A stretch of DNA of 8,062 nt from Deltaproteobacteria bacterium (lineage in GTDB: Bacteria; Bdellovibrionota_F; JAHFAK01), in contig JAHFAK010000106.1 in NCBI GenBank assembly GCA_023250585.1, positions 1-8,062 of the forward strand. The letters run 5' to 3'. Below, piece by piece: positions 1 to 6,769 of this stretch. Position 1 is the stretch's first letter, and each line of letters starts with the position of its first letter. The position numbers and the translations under genes are program-made. The notes beneath the pieces are model-generated. The model was not told the origin of the DNA and did not search any database. It saw only the letters and a program-made list of their open reading frames with translations.

Positions 1-24
1 AAACGTGTCCTCCTCGCAATGACA
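1..24. repeat. Truncated end of a GTCATT-type palindromic repeat
   Basis: The end of this stretch (13-24, CTCGCAATGACA) is identical to the outer end of the right arm of the intact palindrome at 6764-6839. The rest of the unit lies left of the window or has diverged. It forms a 12-base inverted match (one mismatch) with 38-49, across a 13-base spacer, so two family arms abut with their outer ends facing each other. Non-coding as far as can be seen. Confidence 0.55.
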
Positions 25-38
25 GAAGCCTGCACGTT

Positions 39-66
39 GTCATTTCGAGCGTCTGCGAGAAATCTC
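39..66. repeat. Solo arm of the GTCATT-type repeat (CATTTC variant)
   Basis: This 28-base unit begins GTCATTTCGAGCG and ends GAGAAATCTC. It aligns without gaps to 6765-6792, differing at the seventh base, in a short central block (bases 14-19) and at base 22. The ATTTC at 42-46 can pair with GAAAT at 59-63, making a small hairpin. No matching opposite arm follows in the next bases, so it looks like a solo or decayed copy. The similarity is seen directly; calling it a member of a dispersed family rests on recall of such repeats in other genomes. Confidence 0.6.
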
Positions 67-166
67 AGTTTTTCACACCTTCCGAGCTGGTACAAAAATC
101 TTTATTTTTTTTCTTGATTGTTGTACATCCGTATACTACATATAGTTTTGTATTAAGGACATTTTA

Positions 167-226
167 AAACCCTTGCAAACCCTATCTTCCTCCTCCCTAA
201 AATCTGCAAGGGTTTCTTAATTTTTA
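167..226 (+). terminator. Candidate rho-independent terminator
   Basis: An 11-bp perfect inverted repeat pairs AAACCCTTGCA (167-177) with TGCAAGGGTTT (205-215) around a 27-base pyrimidine-rich loop. It is followed on the plus strand by CTTAATTTTT, a usable U tract. On the minus strand the stem is followed by only four U's and then A's, so it may also catch leftward readthrough from nuoN but less well. The long loop weakens the call. If real in the plus direction, it would end a gene lying left of the window. Confidence 0.45.
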
Positions 227-291
227 ATCTTCAACTTTTAAAAATATTTATTTAATTATAAAAGGACCCTCTGAAAAACTCGTATTTCATG

Positions 292-413
292 GAACATCTC
301 AAAAAGGTCCAGATGCGAGGCGCACGCAAAGCCGTAACCGGAGCATACTCAGATAGTATGTGAGGATTGTGGTTTTGTGTGCAACGATGCAGATGGGCCT
401 TTTTCAGATGTTC
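292..413. repeat. Multi-tier palindromic element downstream of nuoN
   Basis: About 122 bases form three nested stems. The outer stem pairs 292-310 (GAACATCT...GGTCC) with 395-413 (GGGCC...AGATGTTC), 17 of 19 positions matching and one of the two differences being a G-U pair in plus-strand RNA. The middle stem pairs 322-333 with 371-382: twelve pairs, two of them G-U. The inner hairpin is CATACT (344-349) with AGTATG (355-360) around the loop CAGAT. It is clearly more GC-rich than the flanking AT-rich DNA. I recall similar AACATCTGAAAAAGG...-bounded elements dispersed in many bacterial genomes, but could not search. Because it starts 12 bases after the nuoN stop, the structured RNA could stop transcription or protect the 3' end of the nuo mRNA. 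Confidence 0.7.
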
Positions 414-425
414 AAAAAATTGGGT

Positions 426-1859
426 TTATTTGAGCGCAGGTAAAATTTCTAAGATTTGATTGGGAAAAATAGCAAGATAAAAGAGTGCGGCTACACCTAC
501 AAAGAGCATGAGAGCTACAGGCAATGAATGTGAGCCTTCGATGTCTACTTCGCCTTCTTGCATATACATAACAACCAAAATTTTAGTATAGTAATAAAGA
601 GATACAAGCGTTGAAAGTAACGCAACTATCACACTCAGTATATATCCACCTTTGAGGGCTGAACTAAAAATATAAAACTTCGCTATAAAACCTGGAGTTG
701 GTGGCATACCGGCAAGAGAAAAGAGCGCAACGATCATAACAAATCCTAGCCATGGTTTTTTTCTACCGATGCCACGAAGATCATCCAATTTTTCTCCATA
801 GGTTTTCTTTGTCGTGAGATACATTAATACCCATAAAACAATAAGATTCATGAAGGTATAATTTACGAGATATAGCATCATTGCATTGCTTGCATCCGTA
901 GTGCTGCTGTCCAAAAAACCTAACATTATATAGCCAGCATGAGCAATTGACGAATACGCGATGAGGCGTTTTATGTTTTCCTGGAGAAGTCCATAAAAAT
1001 TGCCGATAACAATAGAAATCACCGCAAGAAACGCAATGATGTGGATAAAAAATGTAGAAGTGAGCTCAGAAAAAATACGAATAAATAAAAAGAATACTGC
1101 TGTTTTTACGGTAACTGACATGAACGCAGTAACAGGTGTTGGAGCACCTTCATATACATCTGGAGTCCATGCATGAAAAGGAACAAGCGATAATTTAAAA
1201 GCAAACCCAATAAGTATAAAAATAATTCCCAAATATAAAAATGGAAAAGGAATAAAATCTGGATTTGCAAGAACAGGCAGAAAGGCATTGAGATTCGTGC
1301 TGCCCAATGCTCCATAAATAAGACCAACACCAAAAAGAAAAATTGCTGATGAGAAGGCGCCCATAATCATGTATTTGAAGCTCGCTTCACTACTTCTTAT
1401 ATTGTCTATTTTCATACCGGTGAGAATATAGAGAGGAAATGAGAGGAGCTCTAATCCTAAAAAGATAATAAGAAAATCATGAGCAGAAAGAAGTACAAAC
1501 ATACCCATCATGGAAAAAATAATATTAAAAGAATATTCCGCCAGGCTGATTGCATGTAAAGCAATGTATTTTCGTGATACTATGAACGTAAAAAAACCTG
1601 CCATAAGAACAAGGATTTTTCCAAACGTAGTAAAGGGAGTTATGAGATAACTCCCAGAAAAAATGAGCTGTGTAGTGTTATATTCTTGTACTAAAAAACC
1701 AACAACAATAAAACATAAGGCAAGAGTGAGCGTTTGAATAATACAATCTTTGCTTTTCCCGTGAATAAGCTCTCCCGCAAGAACTACAACGCCGCCTAAA
1801 AGGAGTGAGAGCTCAGGTAAGAAAAACTGTAATTGATTTATTAAGTGTGATAATTCCAT
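426..1859 (-). CDS. nuoN: NADH-quinone oxidoreductase subunit N (NuoN)
   Basis: NuoN is one of the three antiporter-like proton-pumping subunits of complex I and sits next to NuoK in the membrane arm. The 477-residue product, close to the usual length of about 480, is almost wholly hydrophobic with roughly 14 membrane segments. Expected channel residues are present: E137 in LGLELLSFPLYIL, K222 in FKLSLVPFHAWTPDVYEGAPT, K252 in the following helix, and K394 in PPTPGFIAKF. The KRLIAYSSIAHAGY motif (297-310) marks the second half of the pump repeat. The Pro-rich GMPPTPGF and the absence of NuoL's C-terminal lateral helix distinguish it from NuoL and NuoM. The ATG at 1859 lies 9 bases after the nuoM stop, behind a weak purine-rich AGAAGAAG stretch, so translation is probably coupled to nuoM. 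It is the last gene of the operon and ends in TAA. Confidence 0.97.
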   Translation of the reverse strand: MELSHLINQLQFFLPELSLLLGGVVVLAGELIHGKSKDCIIQTLTLALCFIVVGFLVQEYNTTQLIFSGSYLITPFTTFGKILVLMAGFFTFIVSRKYIALHAISLAEYSFNIIFSMMGMFVLLSAHDFLIIFLGLELLSFPLYILTGMKIDNIRSSEASFKYMIMGAFSSAIFLFGVGLIYGALGSTNLNAFLPVLANPDFIPFPFLYLGIIFILIGFAFKLSLVPFHAWTPDVYEGAPTPVTAFMSVTVKTAVFFLFIRIFSELTSTFFIHIIAFLAVISIVIGNFYGLLQENIKRLIAYSSIAHAGYIMLGFLDSSTTDASNAMMLYLVNYTFMNLIVLWVLMYLTTKKTYGEKLDDLRGIGRKKPWLGFVMIVALFSLAGMPPTPGFIAKFYIFSSALKGGYILSVIVALLSTLVSLYYYTKILVVMYMQEGEVDIEGSHSLPVALMLFVGVAALFYLAIFPNQILEILPALK

Positions 1860-1868
1860 ATACTTCTT

Positions 1869-3371
1869 CTATTTAAATGTAGCTATCAATAAAGCTATCG
1901 TTCCCGATGCCTTATTTAAAAAATAATGAGGATACACTCCTATCCAAAAAATGAGTACAATGAGAGGCAAAAAATAGAGCAATTCTCTATGTGTTAAATC
2001 CTTGTGAGGTATATGCCCTCTCGCAATCTTTTCATGAACTTTTCCAAAGAAAACTTTTTCTACGAGCGACAACATATATAATGCAGATAAAACCATTCCT
2101 AATGAAGCAAATATTGCGGGGAGAAAAGTCAAAATATTACGGCTCACTTCATAAAAATCACGGCTATATTGAAAAGCGCCTACCAGCACAAGAAATTCAC
2201 CGACAAAACCATTTGTTACGGGAAGGCCTATTGATGAAAGCGCTATAATCATGAATATCGTTGCATATTTGGGCATTACTTGTGCCATTCCACTATATGA
2301 AGCAATTTCACGGGTATGATATCTTTGGTAAAGGATTCCAACGAGCAAAAATAATCCTGCGCTTGAAATACCGTGATTTACCATTTGTAAAACTGAACCT
2401 TCTACTCCATATTGATTTAAAACAAGTAAGCCCAGCATAACATACCCTAAGTGACTAATGGACGAGTAGGCTATAAGCTTTTTAATATCTGTTTGCACAA
2501 GGCATACTAAAGCACCATAAATAATCGCAACGACCGACAGGGCAATTAAATATGGCATACACTGCATGACTGCATCCGGGAACAATGGAATCGCAAGGCG
2601 AATGAAACCATAGGTACCCATTTTTAACAGCACACCAGCAAGAATTACTGATCCAGCTGTAGGAGCCTCTACATGCGCAGCCGGTAACCAGGTATGAAAA
2701 GGAAACATAGGAACTTTAATGGCAAATGCAAGCGCAAAAGCAAGAAAGAGATATAATTGAGTAGTAGGATCTAAGCGTATTGTACCCAGATCTTGGAACT
2801 CTAATGTTCCTACATGAGTATACAAATAAATAATCGCCGCAAGCATCATGAAACTACCGAATGCTGTATAGAGAATAAATTTTACGGTAGCATAAATGCG
2901 CTCGTCGCTTCCCCATATACCAATAATTAAAAACATAGGGATGAGCATCATTTCCCAAAAGATAAAAAATACAAATAAGTTAGTCGCTGCAAATGTTCCA
3001 ATCATTGCGGTTTCAAGAATAAATAACAAAATATAATATTCTCGCGTAAGTTTATGAATGTGCTTCCAGGAAGAAAGAATAACAATCGGCATAAGAAAAG
3101 TCGTAAGAATAATCAGAAGAAGTGATATTCCATCTATTCCAAGAGAAAAATTAATCCCCCATTGCGGAATCCACGGAAAGCTGAATGTATATTGATAATT
3201 GGGATTAGCTTCATCAAAACCTAGAAAGATCTGCAGTGAAATAATAAAAATCAGTAATGAAAAGATAAGACTTGTCCATTCGATTGCTTTCTCATTTTTT
3301 TTCGGAAGCACTGTCAGTATCAATCCTGCGATCAACGGAAGAATAACTATGAGCATTGTAAAATTTATCAT
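1869..3371 (-). CDS. nuoM: NADH-quinone oxidoreductase subunit M (NuoM)
   Basis: NuoM is the central antiporter-like pump of the complex I membrane arm, between NuoL and NuoN. From the ATG at 3371 it is 500 residues, as expected (about 500), with about 14 membrane helices. Key residues by this numbering are E140 in FIFWEMMLIPM, K219 in AFAIKVPMFPFHTWLPAAHVEA, K250 in VLLKMGTYG and E392 in TNGFVGEF, the terminal Glu typical of NuoM where NuoL has Asp and NuoN has Lys. KKLIAYSSISHLGYVMLG is also present. The frame stays open upstream to a GTG at 3389, which would overlap nuoL by 16 bases. I chose the ATG at 3371 because MINFTMLIVILPL matches the usual NuoM N-terminus and it lies two bases after the nuoL stop, a coupled arrangement. 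It ends in TAG. Confidence 0.97.
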   Translation of the reverse strand: MINFTMLIVILPLIAGLILTVLPKKNEKAIEWTSLIFSLLIFIISLQIFLGFDEANPNYQYTFSFPWIPQWGINFSLGIDGISLLLIILTTFLMPIVILSSWKHIHKLTREYYILLFILETAMIGTFAATNLFVFFIFWEMMLIPMFLIIGIWGSDERIYATVKFILYTAFGSFMMLAAIIYLYTHVGTLEFQDLGTIRLDPTTQLYLFLAFALAFAIKVPMFPFHTWLPAAHVEAPTAGSVILAGVLLKMGTYGFIRLAIPLFPDAVMQCMPYLIALSVVAIIYGALVCLVQTDIKKLIAYSSISHLGYVMLGLLVLNQYGVEGSVLQMVNHGISSAGLFLLVGILYQRYHTREIASYSGMAQVMPKYATIFMIIALSSIGLPVTNGFVGEFLVLVGAFQYSRDFYEVSRNILTFLPAIFASLGMVLSALYMLSLVEKVFFGKVHEKIARGHIPHKDLTHRELLYFLPLIVLIFWIGVYPHYFLNKASGTIALLIATFK

Positions 3372-3373
3372 AC

Positions 3374-5362
3374 CTATTGTACCCACCACAATATAACTAC
3401 ACTCATAATGATTAACCCAATTATCATATAGAGAAGATAATATTGAATATCTCCTTGTTGCAATTTCAATGATTTGCGAGAAATAGTTTTAGAGAACCTT
3501 CCCGCAAAATCTACTGACCAATCAATCCCGCCTTTTTCTATTGTATTAAATAAAATACGCTCCGAAATAAAATAAAGGGGACGAACAATAAGTTTATGAT
3601 ATATTTCATCAACAAAATATTTATGCCACAATAATTGGTATGTTGTTTGAAATAGCGATCTAAGATTCTCTGCGTAGGTGTTTTTTCTGCCATAAAATAT
3701 ATAGGCAATTAATAATCCAAGAAATGCCATTCCTACACTCACAAGCATTATTAATGGACTTAATGTTTCTCCATGACGAGTTAAAGGAAAACTTATAACA
3801 ACAGGTTCAAGCCATTCTTCAATTAAATTTGGGAAGGCTAAAAACGAAAACAGGTGTGGAATCCCGATGAATCCTCCAATCATTGCAAGACCTGCAAGAA
3901 TTATAAGCACACTTGTCATAGCACCTGGAGATTCATGCACATGTTCATAGACTTTATGCCCTGAACGATTGTCTCCAAGAAATGTAAGATAAAAAAGTCG
4001 AAACATATAGAGCGACGTAAAGAGCGCTGCAATAACTGCAATAATTCCTAATGCCATTGATCCATACTCAGTGCCAAAAGCAGCTACAAGAATTTCATCT
4101 TTACTCATAAATCCTGAAAATGGAGGAAAGCCACTAATAGCAAGAATAGCAATCAAGAATGTCCAAAAAGTAACGGGCATCTTATGTTTAAGACCACCCA
4201 TGCGGGTAATATCCTGTTCTCCGCCCATTCCATGAATCACTGATCCAGCTCCTAAAAATAAACACGCTTTAAAAAATGCATGGGTCACGAGATGAAAAAT
4301 AGCCGCAATAGGTGCACCCACCCCACAGGCAAGAAACATAAATCCTAACTGAGAAATTGTAGAATACGCGAGAATTTTTTTAATGTCTTTTTGAACTAAA
4401 CCAATGGTAGCAGCAAAAAGAGCCGTTGCTGCTCCGATAATTGCAATAACATTCATTGCATAAGGAGCTGCAAAATATAATGGGCTCAAGCGTACCACCA
4501 TATATACGCCAGCAGTAACCATAGTTGCAGCATGGATTAAAGCTGAAACCGGTGTTGGCCCAGCCATTGCGTCGGGGAGCCATACATATAATGGAATCTG
4601 TGCTGATTTTCCGCATGCTCCAAAGAAAAGTAAAAGTGCCGCACATGTTATATATCCGACAGGAACCGCACTTTGCTCTATACTTTGGGTAAGTTCACTG
4701 AAATTCATCGTATTAAAAAGAGCAAAGAGAAGGAGTGCCCCGAGCACAAAACCAACATCGCCCATGCGGTTTACGATAAACGCTTTTTTTCCAGCTTTTG
4801 CTTTGTCGATATCACTATACCAAAAACTAATGAGTAAATATGAAACAAGCCCCACACCTTCCCATCCAATAAACATGACGAGAAGATTATTTCCCAAAAC
4901 AAGCATAAGCATTGCCACAATAAATAAATTCAAGTAGGCAAAATAACGGGAAACACCTGGATCACCATGCATATATCCCACACTATACAGATGAATCAGC
5001 GATCCAACTCCTGTTACCACAAGCACCATGATTGATGACAAATGATCAAAGTAAAAAGAAAATTCTAAATCGAGAGCACCCGTATGTATCCAACGGAGTA
5101 ATGTGTAGCTTAAAGCATTTTCAGAAGATAGATTTAAGAGTTCAAAGAAATACCATACTCCACACAGAAAAGATAACGTGACAGCTAATACCCCAACTAT
5201 CGCTGATATGCGGTTTGTCGTATACGAAAATTTTTCAGCTGACCATTGAAAGTTTTTTTTGAAATACGTTTTAAGGTCATTGCGAAAAAAACTCAAGAAG
5301 CCATTTATAAAAGTACCGATAAGAGGAAATAAAAGTATATAGACTAATCCTTGTGTTTGCAT
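3374..5362 (-). CDS. nuoL: NADH-quinone oxidoreductase subunit L (NuoL)
   Basis: NuoL is the distal proton pump of complex I and carries the long lateral helix that runs along the membrane arm. The 662-residue product is longer than the E. coli protein (about 613). Channel residues are all present: E168 in FIGWEGVGLVSYLLI, K252 in GACGKSAQIPLYVWLPDAM, H277 in SALIHAATMV, H357, H361 and K365 in FHLVTHAFFKACLFLGAGSV, and D422 in SGFMSKDEIL. HVHESP (475-480) precedes the last membrane segments. FVDEIYHKLIVRPL (583-596) marks the start of the lateral helix, and a final hydrophobic anchor covers about 641-660. Part of the extra length is a charged loop of about 27 residues between the first two helices (26-52). 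The ATG at 5362 has an AAGGA just upstream that overlaps the nuoK stop. It ends in TAG. Confidence 0.98.
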   Translation of the reverse strand: MQTQGLVYILLFPLIGTFINGFLSFFRNDLKTYFKKNFQWSAEKFSYTTNRISAIVGVLAVTLSFLCGVWYFFELLNLSSENALSYTLLRWIHTGALDLEFSFYFDHLSSIMVLVVTGVGSLIHLYSVGYMHGDPGVSRYFAYLNLFIVAMLMLVLGNNLLVMFIGWEGVGLVSYLLISFWYSDIDKAKAGKKAFIVNRMGDVGFVLGALLLFALFNTMNFSELTQSIEQSAVPVGYITCAALLLFFGACGKSAQIPLYVWLPDAMAGPTPVSALIHAATMVTAGVYMVVRLSPLYFAAPYAMNVIAIIGAATALFAATIGLVQKDIKKILAYSTISQLGFMFLACGVGAPIAAIFHLVTHAFFKACLFLGAGSVIHGMGGEQDITRMGGLKHKMPVTFWTFLIAILAISGFPPFSGFMSKDEILVAAFGTEYGSMALGIIAVIAALFTSLYMFRLFYLTFLGDNRSGHKVYEHVHESPGAMTSVLIILAGLAMIGGFIGIPHLFSFLAFPNLIEEWLEPVVISFPLTRHGETLSPLIMLVSVGMAFLGLLIAYIFYGRKNTYAENLRSLFQTTYQLLWHKYFVDEIYHKLIVRPLYFISERILFNTIEKGGIDWSVDFAGRFSKTISRKSLKLQQGDIQYYLLYMIIGLIIMSVVILWWVQ

Positions 5363-5365
5363 TGT

Positions 5366-5370
5366 TCCTT
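5366..5370 (-). promoter_or_regulatory. Ribosome binding site of nuoL
   Basis: AAGGA on the minus strand shares its first two bases with the nuoK TAA stop and lies three bases before the nuoL ATG (TAAGGAACAATG). The spacing is on the short side, but the overlap with the stop fits termination-reinitiation coupling of nuoK and nuoL, whose products are neighbours in the same complex. Confidence 0.55.
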
Positions 5371-5671
5371 ATTCTTTCATACTTGTATAACTCGAAGTCA
5401 GAAGCGAACGTTTCTGTTTAAAGAGATTCAAAATGATAGCAATGATGAGGCCTACTTCTATTGCTGCAACTACAAAGATAAAAAGCGCAAAAAAATGTCC
5501 CGTAAGATTTGCATGAACGCGTGAATACACAATAAAAAGAAGAACCGCTGCATTTAACATAAGCTCAAGACCCATAAGCATAACTAAAATATTGCGTCGT
5601 ACAAGAACTGTTGTTGCTCCTAACAAAAAAAGTGTAAGGCTAACCATAACTAAAAAATCTATTGGTATCAT
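5369..5671 (-). CDS. nuoK: NADH-quinone oxidoreductase subunit K (NuoK)
   Basis: NuoK is a small three-helix subunit (homologous to the MrpC antiporter subunit and mitochondrial ND4L) that links the quinone-site region to the NuoN pump in the complex I membrane arm. The product is exactly 100 residues, the usual size. The two conserved buried glutamates are at the canonical positions: E36 in LMGLELMLNAAVLLF and E72 in FVVAAIEVGLIIAI. The ATG at 5671 overlaps the nuoJ TGA as ATGA and is preceded by a strong Shine-Dalgarno at 5678-5684 with six bases of spacing, which settles the start. The C-terminus is a short polar tail (about 85-100). It ends in TAA. Confidence 0.98.
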   Translation of the reverse strand: MIPIDFLVMVSLTLFLLGATTVLVRRNILVMLMGLELMLNAAVLLFIVYSRVHANLTGHFFALFIFVVAAIEVGLIIAIILNLFKQKRSLLTSSYTSMKE

Positions 5672-6165
5672 TGCTTTTCACCTCTGCCTGCTCGTATGAT
5701 ACTTATGCCAATAATTCCCACTAACAAAAGCACTGAAGCTAATTCGAAATGAAATACATAGTTAGTTAAAAGTTCTTTTGATAATGCACCAATATTTCCA
5801 TCTACCATTGGAGCGTTTCCAAAAGTAGCTGGGGGAAGCAAATTCATTGTTACGAGCAATAAAAGAAACATGAGAAAAGTGACGAGATATACACATTTTG
5901 TATAGGGTTTCCGTAAGTCATCTTCTTTACTATCAAGGAGCGTAACAATAAATACAATTAACGTCATAATAGCCCCCGAATAAATAATAATTTGCAATAC
6001 AGCGATGACAGGAGCGGCAAGGAGCGCATAAAGAACGGCTAGAATAAACATAACAAAAAGAAGCGACAGTGCCGCACGCATGGGATGTTTTGCAAAAAGC
6101 ATAGAAAAACCACCAATGATCGTAAGAATTCCTAAAATATAATAAATAAGTGTAAGAGGTGTCAT
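5668..6165 (-). CDS. nuoJ: NADH-quinone oxidoreductase subunit J (NuoJ)
   Basis: NuoJ (mitochondrial ND6) is a membrane-arm subunit whose third helix carries the conserved pi-bulge thought to relay quinone-site movements to proton channels. The product is 165 residues, the family's common size, with five hydrophobic segments. Recognisable signatures are HPMRAALSLLFVM (27-39) and VLQIIIYSGAIMTLIVFIV (56-74), with the conserved tyrosine at Y62 followed by GAIM. A polar loop (about 112-131) separates helix 4 from the last helix, as in relatives. The ATG at 6165 comes one base after a run of three in-frame stops at the end of nuoI. The 3' end overlaps nuoK by four bases (ATGA). No strong Shine-Dalgarno precedes this start, so coupling to nuoI is likely. 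Confidence 0.96.
   Translation of the reverse strand: MTPLTLIYYILGILTIIGGFSMLFAKHPMRAALSLLFVMFILAVLYALLAAPVIAVLQIIIYSGAIMTLIVFIVTLLDSKEDDLRKPYTKCVYLVTFLMFLLLLVTMNLLPPATFGNAPMVDGNIGALSKELLTNYVFHFELASVLLLVGIIGISIIRAGRGEKQ
5678..5684 (-). promoter_or_regulatory. Strong ribosome binding site of nuoK
   Basis: GAGGTGA on the minus strand is a seven-base complement to the 16S rRNA 3' end and lies six bases before the nuoK ATG, inside the end of the nuoJ coding region. It is the clearest Shine-Dalgarno in the operon. It fixes the nuoK start and shows that the host uses ordinary SD-led initiation. Confidence 0.8.
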
Positions 6166-6172
6166 ATCACTA

Positions 6173-6769
6173 TTATTCTTTCTCTACTCTTTCTTGAAAA
6201 TCATTTCGTAAAACATCGGTAAAAAATGGTTCTCTATGGGGATTCCATGTAAGGAGATGATTCATATCAACGTATAAATCTTTCCGTGTGTATCCGACTG
6301 TTTTAACATTATCTGACATACGAATTGCATCTACGGGACAAGCCTCAACACAAAATCCACACATAATACACAGCGAAAGATCGATATCAAATCGTTTCGG
6401 TCCCTTTTGAATATCAGGATCCGCAGATACTTCAGCTGCTTCAATATACATACAATGCGCAGGGCAAACAGTTCCACACATCATGCATGCTACACAACGA
6501 GGTGCCCCGTCTGGATTTTGCACTAGATAATGTTTGCCACGAATATAGGGAGAGCGATCAGCTCTTTCTTCTTCTGGATAATACGTAGTCACTGCCCCAC
6601 GTCTTTTTGTAATCCATTTAAAAAGATTTCTAAAAAAAATTCGTGCGGTTATGCAAAGACCCTTAATGATCGCTATAAGATATATCGCTTCTTTAAAACG
6701 CAATTCTTTTCTATTATTATATTTTCTTTTCTTGGTTTCCATACTATTATTTCTATGCATGATTGTCAT
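6173..6769 (-). CDS. nuoI: NADH-quinone oxidoreductase subunit I (NuoI), 2x 4Fe-4S
   Basis: NuoI is the ferredoxin-like subunit that carries clusters N6a and N6b and passes electrons toward N2 and quinone at the arm-membrane junction. Two cysteine sets are intact: C92, C95, C98, C102 (CVACMMCGTVCP) and C134, C137, C140, C144 (CIMCGFCVEACP). Ahead of them lies an amphipathic membrane-contact segment (about 27-50), then YYPEEERADRSPYIRG. DNVKTVGYTRKDLY and LLTWNP follow, as in typical NuoI. Coordinates give the longest ATG reading (198 residues). Its first codon falls inside the palindromic repeat, and no Shine-Dalgarno is visible before this or the other ATGs at 6760 and 6742. The ATG at 6742 would give 189 residues, nearer the usual 180 or so, and is entirely outside the repeat, so the true start is unresolved. 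It ends TAA TAG TGA. Confidence 0.96.
   Translation of the reverse strand: MTIMHRNNSMETKKRKYNNRKELRFKEAIYLIAIIKGLCITARIFFRNLFKWITKRRGAVTTYYPEEERADRSPYIRGKHYLVQNPDGAPRCVACMMCGTVCPAHCMYIEAAEVSADPDIQKGPKRFDIDLSLCIMCGFCVEACPVDAIRMSDNVKTVGYTRKDLYVDMNHLLTWNPHREPFFTDVLRNDFQERVEKE

Noticed and set aside
114-146. Possible plus-strand promoter with TTGATT (114-119) and TATAGT (141-146)
   Set aside because: The spacing is 21 bases, outside the normal range, and there is no extended -10. In DNA this AT-rich such matches are common.
160-197. Minus-strand AGGAGG (189-194) as a ribosome binding site of a small gene after nuoN
   Set aside because: The nearest ATG is more than 20 bases away and opens only an eight-codon frame; a nearer TTG frame stops after four codons.
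1-425. CRISPR array or tRNA gene in the non-coding left end
   Set aside because: The repeats are inverted and of differing families rather than regularly spaced direct repeats, and no tRNA cloverleaf or TTCGA-containing T arm in proper context was found; the TTCGAG at 45-50 belongs to the palindromic repeat.
1106-1333. Second minus-strand frame within nuoN
   Set aside because: It is a frame-shifted shadow of NuoN; the NuoN frame itself is intact across this region, so it is not a frameshifted piece.
1991-2248. Plus-strand 85-residue open frame opposite nuoM
   Set aside because: It is antisense to a well-conserved coding region with no start signal or recognisable domain.
4380-4646. Minus-strand 88-residue open frame rich in Cys, inside nuoL
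   Set aside because: It is an out-of-frame shadow of nuoL; the cysteines come from the alternate reading of hydrophobic codons and form no spaced metal-binding motif.
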